A stretch of DNA of 64,000 bases from Syntrophomonas sp. DTU018 (GCA_001513155.1 LFSR01000037.1:1-64000), one strand, 5' to 3'. Counted from the first letter of the stretch, positions 18,601-28,102 are shown. Notes: generated by a model from the sequence alone, not told the origin. Translations and numbers: made by a program.

Positions 18601-18886
18601 TCCTCCTGCATCGTCCGGCAATATTCTGTCCACCCCCTACCAGTTAGAAGCTGTCTTTTTCAAAGGTGCAGAACAGACTGCCCTGGAGAGGCTGGCCCAA
18701 ACCATGACCCTGGAGTTAAAATATGACATCCAAAAAGCCCAGTTGCGCCGGCTTTCTCAGGCGGCAGTTTACCGGTATGATTCCCTTTACGGGAATTATG
18801 TCCCGGTGTCTGCTGTTAATACTGGAACTACAGTGGCGGCCATTAATCAAATGGGTATCTATACAGTAATGGGAAGCAGGAGGTAG
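12626..18886 (+). CDS. Giant secreted TIG/IPT-repeat surface protein
   Basis: A 2086-aa exported protein. A signal peptide covers residues 1 to about 31 (hydrophobic core IILTVALLLLSF, then VWAEG). About eleven TIG/IPT immunoglobulin-like repeats follow, marked by motifs such as PSEGTIGTLVVINGEGF, PDRGSTTGGYYIDIIGENF and PVKGPASGGTRIKIAGKDF. Residues about 1131-1160 carry two acidic loops (DVNNNFAFDPG and DINGNGQWDD) resembling calcium-binding EF-hand loops. A fibronectin type III domain lies at about 1790-1885 and an unrecognised 190-residue C-terminal domain follows. GTG start with GGGAGGG. No SLH, LPXTG or transmembrane anchor is seen, so attachment may depend on the next two gene products. 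It is likely a cell-surface or S-layer-associated adhesin. Confidence 0.88.
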   Translation: MKRIRSLISIILTVALLLLSFPGYSPQVWAEGPIQIDNVFVERTDNELLETVNGVIEIDGSGLKDALVLVRTTAGGGSKILGEEMGQRLANEDTYLKFQLTGAEMKSILLSDGIKIGTVSVAVDDSNFATISSVEPKVVNMGASTQLTIRGSNLNNDNLTFGKGSFNGGSINRTFDTITISNLSGDTGFHDIIFTRVREDVANVSGKVTLRRLYQNQFRAVQQRNFAGLEMYPNKGVAGQTTVYFRAPHLEESSVFFLRDINDPYYAANLGTHYHYQSNVNADDIITVKVPNLTPGTYQVVLTNRLTNPPAGTDLRSLVVWQQVVGSFLVISASNAAQIVRVEPNQGPNLNSNKVTVIGQNFNELLIDGLTMDPDQTVSMQVHDNKSLVINYGTGTYSVGTASKNVQVERTIKVFIGEDTLFQPVDQQEFSTYYDNLRVLTPVLNDQEIQDDPYKDVVVELTTTLKVTGTDQEYRFIEQAILENGYLFVKSYTAPSFTEVIPNSIPVVQAGGQYETREDLVISIIGQDFMVNKFTDPGTVTEYVYYPLVNLGGTITIKREGKNSEDVMIKDASGAWKRFQGASMEVLNGSTVIDGTVGKEVGTRIVIRIPAGISVSSDSINATFLEVTNPMKDTGDYGYPIRKEDMIRFVIVDEHQGPVINSVEPHVVPTEGEKGVQIKGSNFQVGVRVFIDGLEVKNIKRDPSSQLITFDAPPGREGETRLVVMNPDGAADSAQFIYVKTQTDLRITSISPSEGTIGTLVVINGEGFLGPDPTASDSGMGIYRLLGARVLFDNEDINEYRYKEGSTSIIEPQGYTAPQGEELLRVEDGRLVLADYYLSILLRDSNNKYYIVKKTASGQGVLTDGVQEWTFAYDGTKIMATDKSGNIYDVTLDNNGKNLDNNGKNDQLTLTPTGAGSSGSGLVLDVLTPYRVDGDRNIVGHRAKVVDNGKRILVTIPNLQVQKYYDVTVINPDTKRATKKEGFYFYLSPQRIPVIEQIIPDRGSTTGGYYIDIIGENFERTDTIQTRVFIDGVEVPKADTIVSPDLKSIRVKVPPYKGDLAKELGVGFKAVPVVVLNPSDGGSSGLPEGFTYVVPTSQPFIDSLVPAEGTAAGGDYVQILGRDFRLYEPFQDVNNNFAFDPGVDTFSDINGNGQWDDLRKWSNLQDLKNEVDDEDQVKKLIQVLPRVYFGSNEAQVTDFSNNRLVVKTPASQPGTVSVYVVNNDYGVSNSKPFTFKGSSPRITAVIPDVGRRQGGEIVEIHGSGLQEGTINILGTDKNVEKKTMPLVRFGSLEGSGTIIDGRVSNLDVGGYLTVKYNANVADNNLSLSLQTVVGQVYQQDYSYDGSDLFIDLSYLQDSQGQSYGSRELVRVQLILDKQGYRLQVQRGFAPEATLVSANQIRVTTPPYYTVGQVDLSVINPDGSIAKASFTYRNPDSNPRITNITRDDQAPVLTDIEGRQVKILRMNYQGESQVKVFGTDFRENAIIKIGNLFTITPDQIIYTLPDQLTFTMPKVPESEIGKLHRVVVINEDGGTAASDEPVSGKDQDKIYLQFTKGETEPAVEAIDPVKGPASGGTRIKIAGKDFRKVMEGYGDKSVKVFVGGKEATAVEVADYKTIWATTPPNNPGTLTVRVENPDGQISIPAGNYTYISTPQVTAVVDPTDPAESTPINEISVEGGQEIKIKGSGFMPGAKVVFAPVLEKAASDTGGNIIYRVTTADNNGYTSQVLDPYLLKSGSSGTDVRFIDENTLTVKTPPGKLDTMGLIVVNPDQGASENYGDISYELPELPAPEGKVYAEIIHDQHNRTDRAIKVSWNGVAGAREYEIYVVRGSREEFIGSTQLTSYIFNDLEPNTRYRFIIKAVGNFGSSKPSQESNWVKTGSRVGPPDEDGKLGEKTEIKREGTTAYVNIGRRDSSRSTLWVDLTKGDLAGSSQVAVAIPASVVASGGADIVIQGKDFQLRFNPRAFNTAQVYSSRNRDDAGIRFRIAPLTGTPPASSGNILSTPYQLEAVFFKGAEQTALERLAQTMTLELKYDIQKAQLRRLSQAAVYRYDSLYGNYVPVSAVNTGTTVAAINQMGIYTVMGSRR
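15299..15340 (+). repeat. Perfect 21-bp tandem duplication inside the TIG gene
   Basis: The unit TTGGACAATAACGGCAAGAA plus a final T occurs twice in direct succession (15299-15319 and 15320-15340), encoding LDNNGKN twice. The copies are identical, so the event is recent or maintained, and the frame is preserved. Confidence 0.95.
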
Positions 18887-18889
18887 CCT

Positions 18890-20560
18890 ATGCTGCGCAA
18901 AACCGTATGGGGAGTTATTTTAGCCATTTTACTCTGCAGCCCAGTTGCGCTGGGAGCGGAAGCGTCACCCTTTGTACAGGGTTACATAGAGGGATACTTA
19001 ATAAGGATAAATAATACAGAAGAAGCGGGGCGAACCGCTGAAATTGAAACCTATGAGGGGCAGCGCTATGTGCTGACTGTCCACCCCCAGGCTCGCTTTA
19101 TGATTGATGATCGCCTGGTTAACTGGAGCGATCTGTACAGCGGGATGGAAGTTTACGGTACTATTCAAGGCCGGCAGCTGCACACCCTGGAGGGCTATTC
19201 CACTGCACAGCTGGGATTTATTAATCCCGGCAGCAAGGTGCGCAAAGGAGTTATAACCAAAATCAACAGTGACTCTTTGGAAATCCGCTCTCAGGATGGG
19301 TCCCGTCTCACCTACCGCCTCCTGCCCGGTACCATCGTACTTCGCCAGGGACAATCGGTGTCTGCCGGCACTCTTTATACCGGAGACCGGGTCAAGCTGT
19401 TCTTTGATGATATCAATACTGATGTGATCAGCCGCATTGAGGTGCAGGGGGACTCCATTCAGGTCAAAGACATATACCGGGGACGGATGACCTCTGTGGA
19501 TGCCTACTCCAACCGCTTACTGGTGGACAACCTAGAGCGTTTCTATAATGGCCGGTGGCAGGATACTCCCCCCAATTACTCCCTGACCTATACCCGGGGA
19601 CTTCCCCTTTATTATGGCGGTCAGGTGATCCCCGAGCGCAACTGGACCTACCTGCGCGGCAAGACCGTCTATTTAATCAGCAAGAATTTACTGGGGCGGG
19701 AAACAGTAGACCGGGCCATTGTCAAAAGCCAGTATGAGTCCGGGTACACCGATAAAATTGACAGCATCAACTGGTTTGCCGAGAGCTTGGAATTAAAGAG
19801 CCACCGTAATCTGAGACTGAATGAAGGTACGATAGTCATTAAAAACGGGCGCCTGCAGGATCGCTATGTTCTCAGTCCCGGAGATGATGTTTATATTGTT
19901 GCTGATGGCAGCGGCAGTTCAGCAGCCATGGCCAATATAGTTTATATATTAAACGAAGACATTAATAATTCCGCCATGGGGCAGCATTTCCTCTACTGCG
20001 GGACCATTGATCAGATATTTGAGGACCGCATCTGGCTGGACAGGTACCATATGCTGAACCAGCATGAGTGGGAGCGTTACACTGAAGACAAGGAACTCTA
20101 TTATGATATGGACAGTGATTTTTATAACCTGGAAACCCAGACTTTGATCAGCGGTGAAGAACTTTATGCCGGGGATTATGTGGTGGATGAAAGAGAAGAC
20201 CGGGCTCGTGACCTTAACCTGGAAGACTGGTTTGCCTGGATTTACACCGAGGGTGACCGTATTGCCGCCATGGCCGTGCAGAAAGAATTTGAAGGCCGTG
20301 GGGATCGCATAACTACCGGCCGGGTCACAGGTATTGTTGATGATAATCTGGTAGGCTGGACCCTGACTCTGGGGGATAGCCGGGACTGGAGCAGCCGGCG
20401 GGAAGCCTGGGTGCCGAAAAGCACTGATTTGCGCATTAACGTAGCCAAGGCCATGATTGTCCGCAATGGTGAAATCATTACTGCTGATCAGCTTAAGCCC
20501 GGTGAACGGCTCTATATAGTACGCAGTGACTTTCGTGCTCATGTAGTCATCGTGTTATAA
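18890..20560 (+). CDS. Exported modular beta-rich protein of unknown function
   Basis: A 556-aa protein with a clear signal peptide (ILAILLCSPVALGAEA). It starts 3 bases after the TIG protein stop, with AGGAGG in the end of that gene. The mature part is built from about five to six loosely repeated modules of 70-90 residues, each with a pattern like G-x-V/I-x-x-I, an acidic beta segment, a stretch such as IVIKNGRLQDRYVLSPGDD or MIVRNGEIITADQLKPGER, and an ending like VYIV or LYIV. No cysteine pairs or catalytic motif stand out. I do not recognise a named family. Its position between a TIG-repeat protein and an SLH protein suggests a structural or anchoring role at the cell surface. Confidence 0.8.
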   Translation: MLRKTVWGVILAILLCSPVALGAEASPFVQGYIEGYLIRINNTEEAGRTAEIETYEGQRYVLTVHPQARFMIDDRLVNWSDLYSGMEVYGTIQGRQLHTLEGYSTAQLGFINPGSKVRKGVITKINSDSLEIRSQDGSRLTYRLLPGTIVLRQGQSVSAGTLYTGDRVKLFFDDINTDVISRIEVQGDSIQVKDIYRGRMTSVDAYSNRLLVDNLERFYNGRWQDTPPNYSLTYTRGLPLYYGGQVIPERNWTYLRGKTVYLISKNLLGRETVDRAIVKSQYESGYTDKIDSINWFAESLELKSHRNLRLNEGTIVIKNGRLQDRYVLSPGDDVYIVADGSGSSAAMANIVYILNEDINNSAMGQHFLYCGTIDQIFEDRIWLDRYHMLNQHEWERYTEDKELYYDMDSDFYNLETQTLISGEELYAGDYVVDEREDRARDLNLEDWFAWIYTEGDRIAAMAVQKEFEGRGDRITTGRVTGIVDDNLVGWTLTLGDSRDWSSRREAWVPKSTDLRINVAKAMIVRNGEIITADQLKPGERLYIVRSDFRAHVVIVL

Positions 20561-20582
20561 CAACTTGGCAAAGGTGAGTGAC

Positions 20583-22109
20583 ATGAAAAAGATTGTACCG
20601 GTTGTAACTCTGTTGAGTTTTCTGTTTAGTTTTGTGCTATGCGGGACTTATGCCTATGCCGCTCCTCCCGATTTTGGCGGAGGGGTAAACAATGAATATG
20701 AATACGAAGAGGTAGTGTTTGTAAACGGAGTGCCCATCAAATTTACTGGCAGCGGCAAAAACGTGAGCATTAAAGTGACCGAAAAGGAGGACAGCCGTAC
20801 CGTTGCCTACCGGCTGAAACTGACCTCCACGGATCCTGATTATCCCGGCGAGCTTAACCGCTCCGTTACTTACAAGACCACCCTGTCCAAGCACAGCGAC
20901 AAAGGCCAGACCACTGCCCAGATGGAAGTGGAAAAGTTTTCGGAAAAAATTCAGATCGGATCGGATAGATACGAATTAAGCGATTATCAATTCTCCCGTT
21001 CGGATATCATCGACAACCGGCCAGCCTCAGATTATTATTCCGGCAGCCTTAAGGCCCGTAAAACTTATGTAATCAACAAAAATCAAGGCAAGGTGACCAT
21101 GGATATCAGCGGAGCTATGGTGGGCTACGAAAATTTCTGGGGCAAGACGGAGACCCAGCAGTTGGAGTATGTAATCAGTTGTGAACGAATTGTCAGCCAG
21201 GAGGATGAGGAAGGGGAAGAAACCACGTCCGATGTAGCCTGGCAGGGCACCGTATCCATAATGGCTACCGACAGTATGACCAAGACCTTGAAATATGCTG
21301 GTAATCAAGTAAATCTATCCAGTTTTTCCGGCGGGCACAGCCGTATAACCAATCAGAGCATGTATTCCCGTTATGATTACAATCTGCCGCGCATAATTAA
21401 TGGACAAGCATCCCAAAGCCGCCTGCGCGGGACCATAGAGCTGAATTTGGAGATGTCCCCGCGCATTGAAAGATTAGTTGTGCCCAAATTTAGAGATGTA
21501 GCCGGCCATTGGGCTCAGGATGATATAGAGAAACTTTATTCCCTGGATGTTTTTGAAGGCACGCCTGCTTTCTTTGCCCCGGATGCCCCCATGACCAGGG
21601 CTGAATTTACCAAGGCTATTGTCAAAGGGGCCAATATGCGGGCATCTATGGAAGAACAGACCCGCAAGACTACCCGCAGCCGGACCAAAATGCCGGAAGT
21701 GTCGCCCTTCCTGGATGTATCCGTCAGCTCTCCTTATTACGAGTACATCAAAGATGGCGTAGAAAAGGGAATAATCAGCGGTATAGCCGACAAGAAGTTC
21801 GGACCTGAGGATTCTTTGACCAGAGCCCAGGCCATCACTATTATGATCAGAGCCTTAGGCTTTGAAAACATGGCGCCTACTCCTGGGTATCGCACCACCT
21901 TTGTGGATGATCAGGCTATTCCCAACTGGGCGATTGACAGCGTTTATGTAGCCCGGGAAATTGGCTTGATCAGCGGCGATGCCAGTAACCGCTTGAATCC
22001 CAACCAGGTCTTAACTCGGGCAGAAGCTGCTTCCATGCTGGTGCGGTTTCTGAACTTCCTGGAGCAGGATCTGCAAAAGGACTATCGTGAAGACCTGGTC
22101 CTGTATTAA
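20583..22109 (+). CDS. S-layer homology (SLH) domain protein
   Basis: A 508-aa exported protein. The signal peptide ends near residue 24 (VLCGTYAYAAPP). A 290-residue N-terminal region of unknown fold is followed by three SLH domains: FRDVAGHWAQDDIEKLYSL at about 307, a second around SPYYEYIKDGVEKGIISG, and a third around PNWAIDSVYVAREIGLISG. SLH triplets bind pyruvylated secondary cell-wall polymer and hold proteins to the wall. The ATG at 20583 follows AAAGGTGAG; a TTG 18 bases earlier is less likely. It lies 22 bases after the previous gene and probably provides the wall anchor for the cluster. Confidence 0.9.
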   Translation: MKKIVPVVTLLSFLFSFVLCGTYAYAAPPDFGGGVNNEYEYEEVVFVNGVPIKFTGSGKNVSIKVTEKEDSRTVAYRLKLTSTDPDYPGELNRSVTYKTTLSKHSDKGQTTAQMEVEKFSEKIQIGSDRYELSDYQFSRSDIIDNRPASDYYSGSLKARKTYVINKNQGKVTMDISGAMVGYENFWGKTETQQLEYVISCERIVSQEDEEGEETTSDVAWQGTVSIMATDSMTKTLKYAGNQVNLSSFSGGHSRITNQSMYSRYDYNLPRIINGQASQSRLRGTIELNLEMSPRIERLVVPKFRDVAGHWAQDDIEKLYSLDVFEGTPAFFAPDAPMTRAEFTKAIVKGANMRASMEEQTRKTTRSRTKMPEVSPFLDVSVSSPYYEYIKDGVEKGIISGIADKKFGPEDSLTRAQAITIMIRALGFENMAPTPGYRTTFVDDQAIPNWAIDSVYVAREIGLISGDASNRLNPNQVLTRAEAASMLVRFLNFLEQDLQKDYREDLVLY

Positions 22110-22168
22110 CCTGGTCCCGTATTTACCTGAGGAAAAGATTCCAGTAGGGCATGAGAAAGTGGTGAAGC

Positions 22169-23638
22169 ATGGGAAGAAAGTTTTGGATAATAGCAATTCT
22201 GGTTGTGCTGATATGTTCGGGTTACTTTTTTTGGAGCGGCAATGAACCCAGCACGCAAGTTGCTGCTACCTTGCCTGCCTACAATCAGCCGGAAGTCCCT
22301 TCCGTATTCCCGGAACCGGGAAAAACTTTATACCGGATGAGTCTTTACCTGGATATTAACACCAGGACTTTGCATGGTACCACTGTACTAACCACCAGTA
22401 ATACCACTGGTCAGGTTTTGTCTGAACTTTGGTTTACCATCTATCCGGATGCCTTTCGCAACTCCAAATCCACACCTGCTCCGGCGGCTGCTTATTATGC
22501 CGGGTTTGAACCAGGGGGAATCGAATTTGAAGAAGTTCTGGTCAATTATAAGGCCGTTGATTATATTAAAGAAGGAGTTTCACTGCAGTTGACTCCCACT
22601 GAGGAAATTCTTCCCGGTCAGGATATTACTGTCCAGATGAAGTGGAAGGCGTACATACCCCGTTTGTCCTACCGCTATGGATATAAGGACGGGGTATTTA
22701 TGCTGGGCCATTTTTATCCTGCCCTGAATGTATATGATGAGCAGGGCTGGAGAAACTCCTACGACTCAGCCTTTGGTGATCCTTTTTGCTTCAATTGCGC
22801 TGATTACCTGGTGCGCTTGAACATTCCCGAAGCCTATAGTATGGTATCAACAGGGAGCGTTGTGGAGACAATAGCAGAAGATACTGGCCGGCAGTTCATT
22901 ACGGTGATCGCTGAAAATGTCCGCGATTTTGCCATGGTGATCGCTCACCAGTATCAGGTTCGGGAAGAACAGCAACTGGGATATACATTTTCTGTCCATG
23001 CTCCGAATCAAGTTCAGGCAGAGCTGGACGCAGTGCTGCAGGAGACCATTGATATCCTGGATTTCTTCTCCTGTACCTGGGGTTCTTACCCCTACCCGGA
23101 ATTCAAGGTAGTATTTGTACCTATGCAGGGTTTTCGCGGTATGGAGTATTCCGGGGTGGTATTCCTTTCCCAGGATTTGCTCCGGCCCGGGGCTGACCGG
23201 ACACATACTCGTTTCCTGCTGGCTCATGAGGTGGCACACCAGTGGTGGTACGGCCTGGTAGGCAATGACCAGGTGCGGGAACCCTGGCTGGATGAAGGCC
23301 TGGCCAGCTGGGGAGCTTATAAATACCTAAATCAGCAGGATCAGACATCCAAAGGCAGCAAAGCTGCCGGTGCCGAGACCAACCTGGCCAGGGAGCTAAA
23401 AGACATGTATTCCCGGGATGATTATTATTCCACTGCTTATACCGGAGGCGAGTCCTTCTGGTGGGGTTTGGAGCAGGAATTAGGAGAGGAAAAAGTCAAG
23501 CAGGTTCTGCGCCGATACCTGGCGAATTATCGATTCCAGATTGCCACCACTGAGGACTTGCTGCGGGTAATCCAGCAGGAAGCTCACCGGGATATGCAGG
23601 ATTACTTTAACCGCTGGTTTAATTATGAGAATGAATAA
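22169..23638 (+). CDS. Membrane-anchored M1 family metallopeptidase
   Basis: A 489-aa protein with an N-terminal signal anchor (residues 5-22), so the enzyme faces outward. It carries the M1 aminopeptidase features: GMEYSGVVFLS (equivalent of the GxMEN loop), the zinc motif HEVAHQWWYG and the third ligand in WLDEGLASWG 18 residues later. The N-terminal beta domain of M1 enzymes is present at about residues 40-250, while the large C-terminal helical domain is short. It follows the SLH gene by 59 bases and may belong to the same transcription unit. Likely role: trimming peptides outside the membrane. Confidence 0.9.
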   Translation: MGRKFWIIAILVVLICSGYFFWSGNEPSTQVAATLPAYNQPEVPSVFPEPGKTLYRMSLYLDINTRTLHGTTVLTTSNTTGQVLSELWFTIYPDAFRNSKSTPAPAAAYYAGFEPGGIEFEEVLVNYKAVDYIKEGVSLQLTPTEEILPGQDITVQMKWKAYIPRLSYRYGYKDGVFMLGHFYPALNVYDEQGWRNSYDSAFGDPFCFNCADYLVRLNIPEAYSMVSTGSVVETIAEDTGRQFITVIAENVRDFAMVIAHQYQVREEQQLGYTFSVHAPNQVQAELDAVLQETIDILDFFSCTWGSYPYPEFKVVFVPMQGFRGMEYSGVVFLSQDLLRPGADRTHTRFLLAHEVAHQWWYGLVGNDQVREPWLDEGLASWGAYKYLNQQDQTSKGSKAAGAETNLARELKDMYSRDDYYSTAYTGGESFWWGLEQELGEEKVKQVLRRYLANYRFQIATTEDLLRVIQQEAHRDMQDYFNRWFNYENE

Positions 23639-23713
23639 AATACAGTTGTAGCAGGATATCGCCAGTTGAAAAGGCCACCATGAATGAAAACATTGCTGCA
23701 AAGCTTGACCGGT

Positions 23714-23758
23714 TCCCTGTTCATAAGTTTCACCGTGTAAAGACTTTTTGAACAGGGA
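23714..23758. promoter_or_regulatory. Long hairpin between the peptidase gene and argS
   Basis: A perfect 10-bp inverted repeat (TCCCTGTTCA at 23714-23723, TGAACAGGGA at 23749-23758) encloses a 25-base interior that can pair further (AAGT with ACTT). It is not followed by a T run, so a simple terminator is unlikely. It ends 31 bases before the argS ATG. I see no T-box consensus, and the space is short for a T-box leader. Confidence 0.45.
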
Positions 23759-23789
23759 TTATATATGCATCAGATCTAGGAGGTAAGCG

Positions 23790-25472
23790 ATGAACCCGAT
23801 TGAATCAATTCAGCAATCCATCAGAGATAAAATTACCGATGCAGTGAACCAAGCCGTAAAAGCCAATCTGCTGACTGTTGACACCATTCCTGACTTTGTG
23901 GTGGAGGTTCCGCGGGAAAAAGAACATGGCGATTTTGCCGTTAACATAGCTATGCTGCTGGCTCGCCAGGCTCGTATGGCACCTCGGAAGATCGCCGAAA
24001 TACTGGTAGGTGTCATGGAGCAAAACCCCGATCCCCAGCTGGAAAAGATTGAAGTAGCGGGGGCCGGGTTCATCAATTTCTTTCTTAGCAAAGCCTGGCT
24101 GTATGAAGTGCCCCGGCTGATATACAATCTGGGGGATGCTTATGGCTGCAATCCAGGCCCAAAGGGCAAAGTACAGGTAGAGTTTGTAAGCGCTAATCCT
24201 ACTGGTAACTTACATATGGGCAATGCCCGGGGAGGAGCTATAGGTGATTGCCTGGCCAACATACTGGAGAGGGCTGGTTATCAGGTGGAAAGGGAATATT
24301 ATGTCAATGATGCCGGCAATCAGATTGAAATATTTGCCGATTCCCTGGAAGCCCGGTACCTCCAGCTGACCGGCCATGATGTTTCTTTTCCTGATAACGG
24401 CTATGCCGGTCAGGATGTGATCGATACCGTTAAGCATATAATAGCCCACTACGGAAAAGATTTAGTGGACATGACCCCGGAAAAACGCCGTTCTATCCTG
24501 GTTGAGTACGCCTTGCAGGAAAAGGTAGACTATATAAAAAATACCCTGGCCAACTTTGGCATCCAATATGATGTCTGGTTTCATGAAAGAACCCTCCATG
24601 AGACCGGGGAAGTTGACCAGGTGCTGGCGGAATTGGAACAGAAGGGCTTTATCTATGAAAGTGAAGGAGCTCTTTGGTTTAAGTCGACCCTCTTTGGAGA
24701 TGAAAAAGACGAGGTAGTCAAGCGGGCTAACGGAGTGCCTACCTACTTTGCCGCTGATATTGCCTACCACCGTAACAAGTTCCAGCGGGGTTTCGACTGG
24801 GTAATAAATGTGTGGGGGGCTGACCATCACGGCCATGTAGCCCGTATGAAGGGAGCCATGCAAGCTCTGGGCATTGATCCCGACCGGCTGGATATTGTGC
24901 TTATGCAGCTGGTAAGGCTGTATCGCAAAGGAAATCTGGTGCGGATGTCCAAACGCACCGGAACCACCGTCACCCTGGATGAGCTGATTGAAGAAGTTGG
25001 CAAGGATGCAGCTCGGTTTTTCTTTGTTATGCGCAGCCCGGACAGTCATCTTGATTTTGATCTGGAATTGGCCAAACAGCAGAGTCAGGAGAATCCGGTT
25101 TATTATGTGCAGTATGCTCATGCCCGCATATGCAGCATTTTCCGCCAGGCCAAGGCTGCTGGTGTACAGATGAGTGCGGCAGATCAGATCGATACCAGCT
25201 TGCTTAAGGAAGAAGAGGAACTGGCCTTGCTGCGCAAGCTGGCTGATTTCCCGGAAGAGATAAAAATCGCGGCCCGCACCCTGGCGCCCCATCGTATCGC
25301 CAGGTATGCTCTGGATCTGGCCGGATTATTCCATAGTTTCTACAATCATCACCGGGTGCTGAATGAAAACCAGCAGCTGCAGGATGCTCGCTTGCTCCTG
25401 ATGGAGGTTACACGCATTACTATAAAAAATGCTTTGCAAATACTGGGTGTTAGTGCGCCCGAGCAAATGTAG
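23790..25472 (+). CDS. argS: Arginyl-tRNA synthetase
   Basis: A 560-aa class I aminoacyl-tRNA synthetase charging tRNA-Arg. It has the N-terminal ArgRS-specific additional domain (about residues 1-100), the HIGH-type motif in [18 protein letters not shown], a KMSK-type loop [12 protein letters not shown], the ArgRS-typical segment [20 protein letters not shown], and the DALR anticodon-binding helices at the C-terminus. Length is normal for the family. AGGAGG precedes the ATG. The order argS, RNA polymerase delta-like gene, pyrG is a known Firmicute arrangement. Confidence 0.97.
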   Translation: MNPIESIQQSIRDKITDAVNQAVKANLLTVDTIPDFVVEVPREKEHGDFAVNIAMLLARQARMAPRKIAEILVGVMEQNPDPQLEKIEVAGAGFINFFLSKAWLYEVPRLIYNLGDAYGCNPGPKGKVQVEFVSANPTGNLHMGNARGGAIGDCLANILERAGYQVEREYYVNDAGNQIEIFADSLEARYLQLTGHDVSFPDNGYAGQDVIDTVKHIIAHYGKDLVDMTPEKRRSILVEYALQEKVDYIKNTLANFGIQYDVWFHERTLHETGEVDQVLAELEQKGFIYESEGALWFKSTLFGDEKDEVVKRANGVPTYFAADIAYHRNKFQRGFDWVINVWGADHHGHVARMKGAMQALGIDPDRLDIVLMQLVRLYRKGNLVRMSKRTGTTVTLDELIEEVGKDAARFFFVMRSPDSHLDFDLELAKQQSQENPVYYVQYAHARICSIFRQAKAAGVQMSAADQIDTSLLKEEEELALLRKLADFPEEIKIAARTLAPHRIARYALDLAGLFHSFYNHHRVLNENQQLQDARLLLMEVTRITIKNALQILGVSAPEQM

Positions 25473-25484
25473 GAGGTTTTTGTA

Positions 25485-25718
25485 ATGCACCAGAGAAAAC
25501 GCAGTGAAGCGGATTGGGCAGTGGAGATATTGTTGGAAAAACAGGAACCCATGTATTACCTGGACTTGATCAAGGAAATAAGCAACCGGATGGGACGTAA
25601 GCAGGACGAGCGTACCCTGTCCTCTATTTACACCCGGCTCAATCTGGACAACCGTTTGGTCCATCAAGGGGAAGGCTACTGGTTTTACGATACAAACCGG
25701 GTAAAAGCTAAGGAGTGA
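25485..25718 (+). CDS. rpoE: HARE-HTH domain protein, short RNA polymerase delta subunit-like
   Basis: A 77-aa protein matching the N-terminal winged-helix (HARE-HTH) domain of Firmicute RNA polymerase delta: WAVEILLEKQEPMYYLDLIK, then a helix and IYTRLNLDNRLVHQGEGYW. Bacillus delta continues with a long acidic tail that displaces nucleic acid from polymerase; here the protein stops after the folded domain, so that activity is probably missing or different. ATG start with AGGAGG, 12 bases after argS, and pyrG is two genes downstream as in Bacillus. Symbol given for positional and domain match only. Confidence 0.75.
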   Translation: MHQRKRSEADWAVEILLEKQEPMYYLDLIKEISNRMGRKQDERTLSSIYTRLNLDNRLVHQGEGYWFYDTNRVKAKE

Positions 25719-25723
25719 TGGTT

Positions 25724-26362
25724 ATGAAGATCAGTTATCTGGGGCATGCCTCATTTTTGATTGAGAGCCAGGGCCAATACCTGCTTACTGACCCCTGCGA
25801 CGAACGCAGCGGTTACCGCCCCTGGAAAGGACCGGTAGACGTTGTTACCGTCAGCCATGATCACTATGATCATAACGCCGTAGAGCACCTGCAGGGTAAT
25901 CCTCGTATTATTAAAGCCCAAACTGCCCCGGTAGAAGCCGGCGGTTTTACTGTTCAGGGTTTCCGTTCCTATCATGACAAGAAGCAAGGCCAGGAGCGGG
26001 GTGTCAATTATATCTACAAAATTACCGCTGAGAATCTAAATCTTGTACATATGGGAGACCAGGGAACCCTCCTGGATCAGGACCTGCTGGAGAAAATCGG
26101 CCCGGTAGATATCCTGATGGTACCGGTAGGAGGCCGCTACACCGTTGATGCGGCCGAGGCTGCACAGATAGTTACCCAGTTGAAGCCCAGCATAGTTATT
26201 CCTATGCACTACAAGACTCCCCAGGGCAAGGTAGATGTTGCCCCCGTGGAAAAGTTTATTTCTCAATACGAAAAGGTAGTAAAACGCCCGGAATTAACAA
26301 TTACCGCCCAGGAGCTTCCTCAGGCTATGCAGGTAATTGTCCTGGAGCTTACCGAGCATTGA
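25724..26362 (+). CDS. MBL-fold metal-dependent hydrolase (UPF0173-like)
   Basis: A 212-aa compact metallo-beta-lactamase-fold protein starting MKISYLGHASFLIES. The metal motif VSHDHYDHNA is at about residue 46, later ligands are in MGDQG and IPMHYKTP. This is the pattern of UPF0173/YtkL-type L-ascorbate-6-phosphate-lactonase-like hydrolases, whose substrate is usually unknown. The ATG at 25724 is 8 bases after AGGAG; GTG and ATG codons a few bases upstream overlap or abut that site. It overlaps nothing but follows the delta-like gene by 5 bases, so the two are co-transcribed. Confidence 0.85.
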   Translation: MKISYLGHASFLIESQGQYLLTDPCDERSGYRPWKGPVDVVTVSHDHYDHNAVEHLQGNPRIIKAQTAPVEAGGFTVQGFRSYHDKKQGQERGVNYIYKITAENLNLVHMGDQGTLLDQDLLEKIGPVDILMVPVGGRYTVDAAEAAQIVTQLKPSIVIPMHYKTPQGKVDVAPVEKFISQYEKVVKRPELTITAQELPQAMQVIVLELTEH

Positions 26363-26412
26363 CCATAGCCGGGGAAGAAGGTAAAATTGCAAAAGATTTG
26401 GGTTTTTGATAG

Positions 26413-28047
<1,635 letters not shown>

Positions 28048-28073
28048 GTTTGTTAATCGAAACATAAAAATAA

Positions 28074-28101
28074 GGGCAGTATCCGTTCCTGGATACTGCC
28101 C
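28074..28101 (+). terminator. pyrG terminator stem-loop, left copy of a duplicated hairpin
   Basis: A perfect 11-bp stem (GGGCAGTATCC at 28074-28084, GGATACTGCCC at 28091-28101) with a 6-base loop lies 26 bases after the pyrG stop. Instead of a T run it is followed at once by the left end of the small mobile element. The same hairpin, with one loop base changed, recurs at 28258-28285. Confidence 0.85.
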
Positions 28102-28102
28102 A

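Noticed and set aside
22094-22127. Imperfect direct repeat (ACCTGGTCCTGTATTA / ACCTGGTCCCGTATTT) at the end of the SLH gene
   Set aside because: A short local duplication across the stop codon with no further copies seen; probably without function.
23639-23789. T-box leader for argS
   Set aside because: The gap is only 151 bases and I found neither the T-box sequence nor a terminator with a T run.
24462-25292. 276-codon open frame opposite argS
   Set aside because: Antisense shadow of a well-supported synthetase gene, with no motif or start signal.
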